Positions 23,760 to 32,425 of a DNA stretch of 64,000 bases are shown here, one piece after another. The notes beneath the pieces are model-generated. The model saw nothing but the letters and a program-made list of their open reading frames with translations, made no database searches and was not told the DNA's origin. The DNA lies in contig NC_084942.1 of the NCBI RefSeq assembly GCF_958298935.1, forward strand, positions 11,105,501-11,169,500, read 5' to 3'. A program made the position numbers and the translations under genes. Position 1 is the first letter of the stretch; every line of letters begins with the position of its first letter. Origin of the DNA: Phragmites australis (lineage: Eukaryota > Streptophyta > Magnoliopsida > Poales > Poaceae).

Positions 23760-24113
23760 CGTGCTTATTGGGCCGGCCCGAGGCACGGAACTGTAGGCAC
23801 GGCCCGGCCCGAGCCGAGATGGGCCGGGTCGGCACGGCACGAGGCCACGGAACGTGCCTGGGCCGAGCGCGCGGCACGGGCACGGCACGGCCCGGCTCAG
23901 GCACGGCCGGCCCAGGAGGCACGGCCGGGCCGGGCCGGCACGGCACGCGGCGGCCCATCACGGCACGGCCGGCCCATCACGGCACGGCCCACCGTGCCGG
24001 CTCGGCACGCGGCGGCCCACGGCACGGCCGGGCCGGCACGGCACGGCACGGCCCACCGCGGGGGGGCACGGCCCGGCCGGCACGTGGGGCACGAGGGGCC
24101 GGCGGGGGCACGC
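23760..24113 (+). repeat. Left subterminal GGCACGG-rich array of the hAT element
   Basis: GGCACGGC, GGGCCGG and GGCCCATCACGG words recur dozens of times. In hAT elements, short subterminal repeats bind the transposase BED finger, so this is the likely binding region. GC content is far above the rest of the element. The overlapping long open frames are compositional. Confidence 0.7.
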
Positions 24114-24114
24114 T

Positions 24115-24162
24115 GGTTAACAGGTTAAACGGGCCGGGAACGGCCCGTTTAACCCGTTAACC
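24115..24162. repeat. 22-bp inverted repeat with 4-base loop
   Basis: Left arm 24115-24136 and right arm 24141-24162 pair at 21 of 22 positions around the loop GGAA. The arms contain GGTTAAACGGGCCG and its inverse. It lies between the left subterminal array and the transposase promoter. Confidence 0.9.
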
Positions 24163-24247
24163 CGATATTTTTGAATTTTATAGCCGTTTTGTGACCGTTT
24201 GAGCTCCAAAAAATTCGAAAAAAATTGCAAAAATCACCATTTTCACC

Positions 24248-24255
24248 TATAAATA
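24248..24255 (+). promoter_or_regulatory. TATA box of the hAT transposase gene
   Basis: TATAAATA followed by GAGG, about 300 bases before the start codon. The spacing leaves a long leader containing several AT-rich runs. Confidence 0.65.
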
Positions 24256-24557
24256 GAGGAGCACCTTGCCCTTCCATTCCACACCAGCAACACCATTTTC
24301 TCTCTTGTTTCCTCCTCTCATTCTTGTCTCAAAGTTCGTGAGAATTAGCGATAATTTGGCAAAATTAGTTTGAATTATTGCAAAAAAATCCGAGCAATTC
24401 CAAAATCGTCATCCTGCTGATTTGCTATCTTTAAGTTGAAGAAATCTTGGTGATTTTTTTGCATCGTTGTTGAGTCTTATTTTATTATTAGTTTTATTAT
24501 TTGATTATTTCTAACTCTGAATATTTGCAATTTTTGTAGTGTCATTCGACATTGATC

Positions 24558-26711
24558 ATGGATGCCGGTGATCATGATACATCCATAGATCATGATTTTT
24601 TTCTCCAAGGACTCACAGGGGACTATGGCCCCTTTGATACTAGTGCTGCAGGTGATGATGGACCCGACGGTGAACCTCCGGTTGGTTCACATCCAGATCC
24701 AGGTGATGCAGCAGGAGTGCCATCGTCAGGCTCTACAAGTGCGCACACATTAGCAAGCAGCGGGTCTAAAAGATCAAGAGCCGGTACTTCCGAAGTTTGG
24801 CAAGACTTTGAAAGGATCTACAAAGAGGAAGATGGGGTAAGTGTCAGGTATGCTAAGTGTTATATTTGTAAAAATGAATTATCTGCAAAGCCCTCGGGTG
24901 GAACGGGGCACTTGAAGAGGCACGCCATAAGTTGCAAGCGAAAGAGTGGAGCAGCCATGAAGCAGACGGTGTTGCAGTACAACCCCGACGGCTCTGTTCA
25001 TCATTGGGAGTACGACTCTGCCAATGCTCGAAAAGAGCTATGTCGCTTCATTGCAAGAGCGGATCTACCACTCAATATCGGTGAGTCTGCTGCATTTGAA
25101 GATTACATTAAGCAAGCTCATAATCCTAGGTTCACGCATGTTTCTAGACAGACAACTAGTAGGGATATGGTAAAATACTACAATACGTATCGTAGAAAAC
25201 TTAAAGAAATGTTGCAAACATGTACATTTTCAGTTGCTTTGACCTTGGACATATGGGCAGGTAGGGCTAGAGAGGATTATCTTAGTGTGGTTGCTCATTT
25301 TGTTAATAATGATTGGGAATTAGAAAAGAGAATAATAGGTTTTCGCTTGATTGACAACGCGCATACCGGTGAAAATATTGCTGAAAAAATATCTCAAGTA
25401 GTTGCAGACTTTGGCCTCACGAATAAAATATTTTCTATCACTTTAGATAATGCCGGTGCAAATTCTAGAGCAATGGATATTCTTACTCCGTTGTTTAGTA
25501 CTTATGCTGAATCTTTCTTGTTACATCAACGTTGTGCTTGTCATATTATCAATCTTATAGTAAAATCCGGTTTGAAGAGGTTATCGCGATACTTAGAAGA
25601 TTTTCGTACTGCAATATCTTTTGTGAACTCCTCTAACCAACGAATTGCAGCATATAAACAGTATTGTGTTGCAATGGGTGTGCGTCCACGTAAGTTTGCT
25701 CTGGACATGCCGGTGAGATGGAACTCTACTTTCTTGATGATTAAAAATATTATACCATATAAGAGCACATTTGGTGTGTTTATTCATACACATTACCATC
25801 AGCATGGGGGTCAAACTTTACTCACGGAAGCGCATTGGTATGTTGCTGAAAGGATACTGGAGTTTCTTGAATTTTTTTATGATTCAACTGTGAGTTTATC
25901 AGGAGTTTATTATCCAACATCTTGTTTAGTAGTGCATAATATTGTTGAAATTGCTACTCATTTAAACAACTATGAAAATGACAATCTTTTAAGAGATTGT
26001 GTAGTTCCTATGAAATCTAAATTCTTAAATTATTGGAAAGAAATTCCTTTGTTATACGCTTTTGCCTTTATTTTAGATCCTAGAGCTAAAATTGCAGCTT
26101 TCTGTAGAGTTCTCGCAATTCTAGGTGATGCTCTTGGCTATGATTATTCTAATTATTATACTAATGTTCGTTCTAAGTTATTCGAAGTTTATAGTAAATA
26201 TGAAACAAAGTATGGCGGAGTTCGCCTGCAACGACCTCCACTAGCACCCACAACAAGTAAGAAGACGACAACGTGGGGAAAAATATTTGGTGCAGGTTCT
26301 TCATCAAGAAGTTCAGACTCTTCGTCACGATCGTCTACGGGCACCGGAATTCCAACATCCGGAGGGGAGCTAACTACCTTCATCGACAGTGACGTTATCA
26401 GCCACGAACAAGAAAACTTCAACATACTGCAATGGTGGCATGAGCACAAGACGAATTATCCAGTCCTTTCACTGTTAGCGCGAGATTTGTTAACGGTTCC
26501 TGTATCTACAGTTTCTTCTGAGGCTGCCTTCAGTCTTACAGGAAGGATAATCGAAGAGAGAAGAACAAATCTGTCAAGTGAGATGGTTGAAATACTCACC
26601 ATAGTAAAGGATTGGGAACAAGCTGAAGCACGAATGCAACACACTGCAGAAAATACTGAGCTTGAAGAATCATTCCAAAATTTGTATCTAGATGCTGATG
26701 AGAACGTGTAA
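24558..26711 (+). CDS. hAT transposase with N-terminal BED zinc finger
   Basis: 717 codons without interruption. The ATG at 24558 is chosen; an upstream in-frame TTG is not a plausible plant start. Residues 71-74 (KRSR) could be a nuclear signal. A BED finger spans about 78-128: WQDFERIYKE, CYIC, then GTGHLKRH. The catalytic core starts near 215 with LTLDIW (Asp231), TLDNAGANS (Asp297) and the CACH box (326-329), followed by the family RWNST (Trp388). The C-terminal hAT dimerisation block (about 600-690) contains VSSEAAFSLTGRIIEERRT; Glu655 is a candidate for the third catalytic acidic residue. The protein should cut and paste hAT DNA in the nucleus, binding the subterminal repeats. All key family residues that I can recognise are present, so it may be active. 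Confidence 0.93.
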   Translation: MDAGDHDTSIDHDFFLQGLTGDYGPFDTSAAGDDGPDGEPPVGSHPDPGDAAGVPSSGSTSAHTLASSGSKRSRAGTSEVWQDFERIYKEEDGVSVRYAKCYICKNELSAKPSGGTGHLKRHAISCKRKSGAAMKQTVLQYNPDGSVHHWEYDSANARKELCRFIARADLPLNIGESAAFEDYIKQAHNPRFTHVSRQTTSRDMVKYYNTYRRKLKEMLQTCTFSVALTLDIWAGRAREDYLSVVAHFVNNDWELEKRIIGFRLIDNAHTGENIAEKISQVVADFGLTNKIFSITLDNAGANSRAMDILTPLFSTYAESFLLHQRCACHIINLIVKSGLKRLSRYLEDFRTAISFVNSSNQRIAAYKQYCVAMGVRPRKFALDMPVRWNSTFLMIKNIIPYKSTFGVFIHTHYHQHGGQTLLTEAHWYVAERILEFLEFFYDSTVSLSGVYYPTSCLVVHNIVEIATHLNNYENDNLLRDCVVPMKSKFLNYWKEIPLLYAFAFILDPRAKIAAFCRVLAILGDALGYDYSNYYTNVRSKLFEVYSKYETKYGGVRLQRPPLAPTTSKKTTTWGKIFGAGSSSRSSDSSSRSSTGTGIPTSGGELTTFIDSDVISHEQENFNILQWWHEHKTNYPVLSLLARDLLTVPVSTVSSEAAFSLTGRIIEERRTNLSSEMVEILTIVKDWEQAEARMQHTAENTELEESFQNLYLDADENV

Positions 26712-26730
26712 TTTTAAATTTTCTGAGCTA

Positions 26731-26789
26731 GGTTGTACTCTTTTTTCCTTTGCTAGAAAGGTTTTTAATGAGGCAACCTATCAATAAAG
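26731..26789 (+). terminator. 3' UTR and poly(A) signal of the hAT transposase, duplicated downstream
   Basis: AATAAA at 26783-26788. The block starting GGTTGTACTCTTTTTTCC is repeated at 27230-27289 with only a few differences, including AGAAAGGTTTTTAA and GAGGCAACC.ATCAATAAAG. Confidence 0.7.
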
Positions 26790-26909
26790 CTCATTTTTAG
26801 AATTAATCATGTGCCCCTATTATTTCTAAGTTTTTTTATTCATGTTTTTTGTTTATTTTTTTAAAATACCCCCCGCGGCCCCACCCCCACCTACCTCTCC
26901 TCTCATCCC

Positions 26910-26917
26910 TATAAATA
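26910..26917 (+). promoter_or_regulatory. Second TATA box inside the hAT element
   Basis: CCTATAAATACC lies about 120 bases before the ATG of the truncated second BED gene. Its context resembles that of the first TATA box at 24248 (CCTATAAATAG), suggesting an ancestral duplicated promoter. Confidence 0.6.
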
Positions 26918-27029
26918 CCATCTACTCCATCTCAAACTCCACCCTGCCCACCCATCTCTCTTTTCCTATTTGCTAGCCAAGTAGCCAGTATTCACTTCAC
27001 ATCAAGAAACTAATTCCATATTTCAATTC

Positions 27030-27197
27030 ATGGATCAAGGCGCCGAGAACTCAGGTGTATGGTCCCAAGTGTGGCAACATTTTGAAAAGGTCTTCAAAGA
27101 AATTAACGGGGAACAGGTAAGATTTGCTAAGTGTAATATATGCAGTATAGAAATAGGTGCATATGAAAAATTGCAAGCAAAATTCTGGGGTTTCTAA
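27030..27197 (+). pseudogene. Truncated second BED-transposase gene, 55-codon frame
   Basis: The frame starts at ATG 27030 and stops at 27197. It reads VWSQVWQHFEKVFKE, then EQVRFAKCNICS, which parallels WQDFERIYKE and VRYAKCYICK of the full transposase. Only the first Cys pair of the BED finger remains; the His-containing half and the whole catalytic core are gone. It has its own TATA box (26910) and is followed by a copy of the transposase 3' UTR with AATAAA (27283-27288). So it looks like a whole second transposase gene, paralogous rather than identical, that suffered a large internal deletion. A short peptide could in principle be made; a regulatory role is only speculation. Confidence 0.75.
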
Positions 27198-27229
27198 TGA
27201 AACCATGTAATTTTCGGAGCATAATCATT

Positions 27230-27289
27230 GGTTGTACTCTTTTTTCCTTCTAGTAGAAAGGTTTTTAACGAGGCAACCAATCAATAAAG
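27230..27289 (+). terminator. 3' UTR copy with poly(A) signal, second BED gene
   Basis: Near-duplicate of 26731-26789, with AATAAA at 27283-27288. Confidence 0.7.
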
Positions 27290-27369
27290 ATGTTATGTAT
27301 TTATTTTCCATATTTTTTATTGTTTTTTTGATTTTTAGCTATTATTTTTGATTTTTTCCTATTTTTTTG

Positions 27370-27745
27370 AGGGCTGACGGGCCCAACGTGCCTCCACCGT
27401 GCCGGCCGGGCCCGTCGTGCCTTCCCGTGCCGGCCGGGCCCGTCGTGCCTTCCCGTGCCGACCTGGCCCGTCGTGCCTCCACCGTGCCGATCGGGCCCGT
27501 CGTGCCAAACGGGCCTATCGTGCCTCCACCGTGCCGAACGGGCCCATCGTGCCGGCCGGGCCCATCGTGCCGACCGTGCCGTGGGCCGGCCCGGCACGGC
27601 ACGGTGACAGTTGGGCCGTGCCGTGGGCCGACGGCTCGGCACGCGGGCCGGCACGGCACGGCCCGTAACAGTAAATGGGCCAATCGGGCCGTGCCGATTT
27701 TGGGCCGTGCCGAGATGGGCCTGTGCCGGGCCGGCCCGATTGGCC
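27370..27745 (-). repeat. Right subterminal CCGTGCC-rich array of the hAT element
   Basis: CGTGCC(G/T), GGGCCCGTCGTGCC and CCGTGCCG words recur, the inverse of the GGCACGG words at the left end. The two arrays are therefore arranged symmetrically about the element, as expected of transposase binding regions. Confidence 0.7.
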
Positions 27746-27804
27746 CATTTGGCCATCTTTAATCGGGTACACCCAGTATTATTGTTTGGGATCATCCCCT
27801 GACA

Positions 27805-28031
27805 GATCCCTAAGTACTAGATGTTTTGCAGGCCGATGTGGTGAAGACATTATGTCATCTTGAGATGTATTTTCCACCATCGTTTTTTGATATCATTGTA
27901 CATGTTAACGTTCACCTCGTGATAGAGATAAAGATATGCGGCAAAGTATTCCTACATTGGATGTATCCATTTGAGAAGTACATATAAGGGAATTTCCAAG
28001 CAGTATGTAGGAACTAATCTCGTCCGGATAA
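27805..28031 (+). pseudogene. CACTA TNP2-like transposase, right fragment (DUF4218 region)
   Basis: The frame reads ADVVKTLCHLEMYFPPSFF, then DIIVHVNVHLVIEI, then VFLHWMYPFEKY, the hallmark of the domain found in CACTA TNP2 transposases. It weakens through a stop into RN.SRPDNS, which still fits the family. It continues the left fragment (19652-19789) across the solo LTR. At about 28031 it meets the truncated 3' end of the minus-strand copia element. The gene lacks both ends and is non-functional. Confidence 0.85.
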
Positions 28032-29464
28032 TAGCCTCAGCCCAAAACTTTTGAGGAGTCCTATGCTCATTGAGCATCGTCCTAGCCATCTGCACCAAAG
28101 TACGATTCTTCCTTTCAACCACGCCATTCTGCTAAGGAACGCGTGGGGCAGAAAATTGATGCTTAATGCCATGTTCAAGGCAAAAAGCATCAAAGAGATA
28201 GTTCTTGAACTTGGTGCTATTACCACTGCGAATTGCTTTCAGTGCACCAGGAAATTCCTTGAACAATCTCAAAGCTGAGCTCCGAAAGTGTGAGAACGCT
28301 TCATCCTTGCTCACAAGAAAGAACACCTAAGAGTAGATAGAGAAGTCATCAACAATGTTAAGTACATACCATTTCCCACCCGCTGAATGAACCCAGGAAG
28401 GACCAATAGTGTCCATATGGAGAAGTTCTCCCGGTCATCTAGTCATTACCAGATTGACTAGTGGATGAGAGGCGATAACCATCTTGGAATACCGAGAAGG
28501 AGGACAAACTAGGTTCTTCTCAAACTTCAGCTTATGCAATCCTCGCTCAAGCCTAGGGCACTCAAACGAGAAAGAAATCAAAACTCATGTGTCCTAGTCT
28601 CCTATGCCATATCCAAAACTCAGAAGAGGATTGAACAATTAAGCATCGAGAAGAACCAAAAGGCTCAGAAAAATTAGCTCCAAAGACTCACCCTACTCGA
28701 GAAATCCGGCAAATCAAAGCTCCTGTGGAATCAAGAACTCTAGAAGTATCGTACTTGAACCGCACTTTCAAGTCCTCATCCAGCAACTGAGATACATAAA
28801 GCAAATTGTATCCCAGATGCTCCACCAAAGCAACATCCTTGAGAATGAAACTCTCACTCACTCTTACCATACCTTTGGCCTTCACTTTACCTTTTCTATC
28901 ATCCCCAAATGTTATGTGCTCATGTTGCTTCATCGGGGTGAGGCTGGAGAACCATGATGCATCTCTGGTTATATGGCACGAACAACCGGAGTCGATAAGC
29001 CACTTGTTCTCCAGACCTCTGCCTGCCACATACATAGGAGAAGAATAATAGGTGGATGGCTCAGTACTGGGGTTAGACAAAAACCTCTTGGGAATCCAGT
29101 ACTGGGTCATTCACCCTGAAGCAATAAAAGCAGGTGCATGCAAATCAACACTAGTACACCGAGGGCGAGTACCACAATGAGGAAAACATGGACCGACAAA
29201 ATGTTGTGACTCAAAGCCTCCAATACACCAACCAAAACCATATGAATCATGGTATGATCCACGCCGGGCACCAACTCTAGGAGGAAATTGAAGAGCGCCT
29301 GAACCCTATGAGTAAGAGTGAGAAAAAGGCTCATGTACACCAAATGATGGGTGGTACATGTCCCAAGTACTCCACTCCCACTCATACCACTCATCTCTCC
29401 TATGACGAAAGCAAAACCCAATTAGGAGACCATCTCTCTGGCAGTAGGTGCAGTGGTAGCGTCT
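28032..29464 (-). pseudogene. Copia protease/integrase, broken and truncated
   Basis: From high to low coordinate: the second zinc knuckle (YHCTYCQRDGLLIGFCF, 29.40-29.46 kb, completing a frame cut by the nested element), then a 140-codon frame 29110-28688 with the aspartic protease box WLIDSGCSCHIT and the GAG-pre-integrase segment KDVALVEHLGYNLLYVSQL. Integrase follows with stops: LRLFKEFPGALKAI, GIKHQFSAPRVP, then QQNGVVERKNRTL-type sequence ending in QKFWAEA. The DSG protease site is intact. Integrase catalytic Asp and Glu regions are partly present, but no RT follows. Confidence 0.8.
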
Positions 29465-29469
29465 CTCAA

Positions 29470-32420
29470 TGTAACACCCAAAATTTCAATTTTTGCAATA
29501 ATTTAAAATTTTGCTAGAATTTAAATAGGTGTTGCAATTTTGTTCAATAGAGAAATTAATTCCTAAATTTAATTTGGCATAGGTTGTTTTTTTCAATGCA
29601 TTCATGACGTTGTAGATGCAATAGGGTTTTTATGCATGGAAAAGTTTGCAAAATTCACTAGAAGTCGCTCATTCAAAACCCCCCATTTTGAAATTGTTTG
29701 AAATCTAAAATAGAAAAGGCTTTTAAAAATGAAAATGGCTTTCGAGCCATATTCCTTCTCTCCCGGCCCATTTCCTCTCCTCCCCCTTTCTTTTCTCCCC
29801 CGAGTGGGCCACACCCCTTCTTTCCTCGCGCCGGCCCAAGCCACCGAGCCGGCCTCCCGCGCCCACCGAGCCGCCCCCTCCCTGCCTGTCTCGCCGCCAT
29901 GTGGGCTCTCTCGAGCCGCCTGCGCCCGAGCCGGCTCCTCTTCCCTAACCTCCTGCTGCTCGACTCAACCGGGCCCCAAAATCACCCGCTCCCGATCAAA
30001 TCCCGCCTCCCCGCACCATAAATCGCTAATCAAACCCCACCACCACGATCGCCACCCCGTATTCCCTCCTCCCCGGCCGTTTCCCCCTTCATTCTCCTCT
30101 CTTTAATTTGGAAACCCATACTTTTAATGGAAATCATGGCGCCGGCCGAATCCTCTCAAATCCGGCCACCCCTCTCCCTCCCTCAGTTATTTAAGCCTCT
30201 CATCTTCTCCCTTGCAAGGTTTCGCACCCAAACCATCCATTTCCCCTGTGATTTGCGTACGGATTTGAGTTCGGCACTGTCGCCACCATTGTTACCGGTA
30301 AGAAGCTCGCTGCCACCTAATTTCTCCATGGCCGGACCTCTTTTGACCTCAGTTATCCCTTCATCGGTGTCGCAAGACCTCAAGCATCACTTGCGGACGC
30401 CTCTTAGAGCTCCTTCCATCACGGACGCTGTCCCTGCCGAGACCGAGCATCACCACTCGCCGTTCTCCCTCGTCAGCCGCCTTCGGAGCTCCTCCGCCGC
30501 CATGAAACCCGTTGTAAGAACCCCTTTCCCCTCCTCTCTCTTTTGCGCCAAGCGCCATCAAGAATCGTGGCTGGATGCGCGGTTTTGCACATCTCCGGTG
30601 AGCTCTGGCCACTGCCTCCCCATCCCGTGCCGCTGGCCGCCGTCCCATTTTAAACCCTGGGCGCCCGATTCAAATCTGACAGCTCGGATTAGACTGAGCT
30701 TACCCCTTTGAGCCTCGGTCCACCGTGAACCGTGGACCAGCCATAAGGCCGTGGTCCACGGGGCCCATAAACCTATTCCATGGATTTTCCAGTAGCAAAA
30801 TAATTCAACAAATATTTATGACATCATAAATCCACTTTCTCAGTATAAAATCAATTTGGTATTTCTCTGAAAATCAAGTAAAATTTGTAGTTTAGCCCTG
30901 GAACTTCAAAAGCTCAATACTTTTTGCTCGTAGCTCCGATTCGAGCGATTTTTGCGCCCAAATGTTCATAGCGACATGTAGAATTTTTTATAGGGTTTTT
31001 ATCTAGATTTAGAACTGTTTGGTGTACTATCCTTAGAGGTTTATTTTGTGTGTTTTTTCTGGTCTGTCGTTTTAGGAGCTAAGCAGTTCGGAAATCTCCA
31101 AGACCAAGCTTTCAAAGATTTTGAGCAACCCTCCGTTGAAGGCAAGTGTCCTTGAGCATTTTTTTTCCCTATTTTAGGATTCATGTGCAGATCATTATCC
31201 TTCTATTGAATGCTTGACTAAATGGAATCCCACATTAGGGTTTACTAGTTTTGAATGATAATTCCTTGTCATCGTTGTTTCATCATGAGATATAATGGGT
31301 AGTTTGTGCTAGTGCAGTCATGGTTTGGAAGATGTTAACAGTGATTAATGATTATAGAACAAGAATCAAGAAGGGTAATTTTATAGCAACATGGTATAGG
31401 GATCCCAATAGAATGGTTGTTGATGTCGGTGCGGGAATGCAGGTGTGTCGGTAGTGCACAGTTGGTTGTGGTTGTTCCTGTGTGGGGTCCTAAGGACTGG
31501 TTCTTGAACATGTAACCAAGTTAGTTTCGCACAACCACGAAGCCTAAATGGGTCGGCCTGGCCAACTAATTAGCCACTCCTCTGGTTCTATGGGCACCGT
31601 TGGATGGTTAAGTGGCACAAGAGGGGGCCTCTATAGCGATGGAATCATCTGTTAGCGATGAAACCTCAGTGGGTGCCTACAAGTTAGTGGGAGCTTTGTA
31701 AAGGCCTTGTAGTGATACCCCGACTCCACACCCCAGAAGTGTGAAGCAACACGGGAATCACGACTTGTGGAGAAAGCTATGTAAAACTGATTGATCAGCC
31801 ATCCTCACGGTCAAGAGCGAACTTAGACTTCTTCAGGATTAGTTGGAATCAGGGTTTGGTATGGTTGGTTGGGTAGCCAAATAATAGAATTACCTAGTGA
31901 GTCTTGGTAGTCAGATGGAATCCGATGAGTCAATCCTTTTATCATCGTTGTGTCTTCACCTAGTAAATAGGATGCCTGATGTTGGGGTCATAGGCCATAG
32001 TTGCTTAGTGCAGTTAACCTATGCCTATCATTTCCTTAACTTGAGCCCCATAGCATGTCTTCCCTACACTTGCGGAGTACAATTTTTGTACTCGCACCCG
32101 TTAACCCCCTTCTTTTTCCCCTTTTACTGATCAGAAGCTGACATCGAAGCTGCAACCTTCGATGAGAACAACTTCAACCCGGATCTGCTGTTCTAGGCTG
32201 GTGTGCCCCTGGTCAACGCCTGTGGTTGGTGGAAGCTCTGCTGGCGCTGAAGAGCCCTTTAGTTCCCGTTGTGTTTTTCTTTTAGACCCTCGGGTCCTTT
32301 TTGTAATAAGTTAAATATCGTTGTAATATTTGCACTGTGATGATGTAGCATATGTATGGAAACATGATCCTCGCATACATGTGTTGTGCCTGATTTTTTC
32401 CTTTAAAACTGGGTGTTACA
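29470..32420 (+). mobile_element. 2.95-kb element with TGTAACACCC termini (family X, copy 1)
   Basis: Starts TGTAACACCCAAAATTT and ends CTGGGTGTTACA, an 11-bp inverted terminus, with perfect 5-bp flanks CTCAA (29465-29469 and 32421-32425). Removing it restores a copia zinc-knuckle reading on the minus strand, proving an insertion. No transposase, gag or pol is visible. A GC-rich part (29,750-30,710) has a 194-codon plus frame (30127-30711) without recognisable domains. From about 31479 to the end it is nearly colinear with 59370-60335. TG..CA ends and a 5-bp duplication fit a long solo LTR or LTR-derived non-autonomous element. Confidence 0.8.
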
Positions 32421-32425
32421 CTCAA

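Larger units (their letters stand above)
23741..27761 (+). mobile_element. Autonomous hAT transposon, apparently intact
   Basis: The left end TAAAGATGGCCAATTGGGCC and right end (inverse TAAAGATGGCCAAATGGGCC) are near-perfect inverted repeats. Identical octamers ATCGGGTA flank it (23733-23740 and 27762-27769). Inside are a complete transposase gene (24558-26711) with TATA box and poly(A) signal, GC-rich subterminal regions full of GGCACGG / CCGTGCC words in opposite orientations at the two ends, a strong hairpin, and a second truncated transposase gene. All parts expected of a self-mobile hAT element are present. It sits inside a solo LTR. A perfect duplication plus an undamaged ORF points to recent insertion. 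Confidence 0.9.
19790..27804 (+). mobile_element. Solo LTR inserted in the CACTA gene, carrying two nested elements
   Basis: Starts TGTTGTTGTAATAGG and ends CATCCCCTGACA, i.e. TG..CA. The flanks are GATCA (19785-19789) and GATCC (27805-27809), a 4/5 match. Removing the insertion rejoins a continuous CACTA transposase reading, which supports these borders. Net of the two nested elements, the LTR is about 0.68 kb. A TATA box (TATATAAAG, 23548-23556) indicates plus orientation. No internal retrotransposon genes remain, so it is a solo LTR formed by LTR-LTR recombination. The family is probably gypsy, by general style only. Confidence 0.7.

Noticed and set aside
23741..23760. Possibility that the small hAT element (18572) is mobilised by the autonomous hAT
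   Set aside because: Terminal sequences differ (TAGGGATGATAA versus TAAAGATGGCCA) and subterminal words differ, so there is no direct support.
23754..24160. Three long overlapping plus frames rich in Arg, Gly and Ala
   Set aside because: They arise from the GGCACGGCC-type subterminal repeats of the hAT element, with no stop codons because of composition.
27301..27863. Long frames on both strands at the right end of the hAT element
   Set aside because: Same compositional artefact in the right subterminal repeat array.
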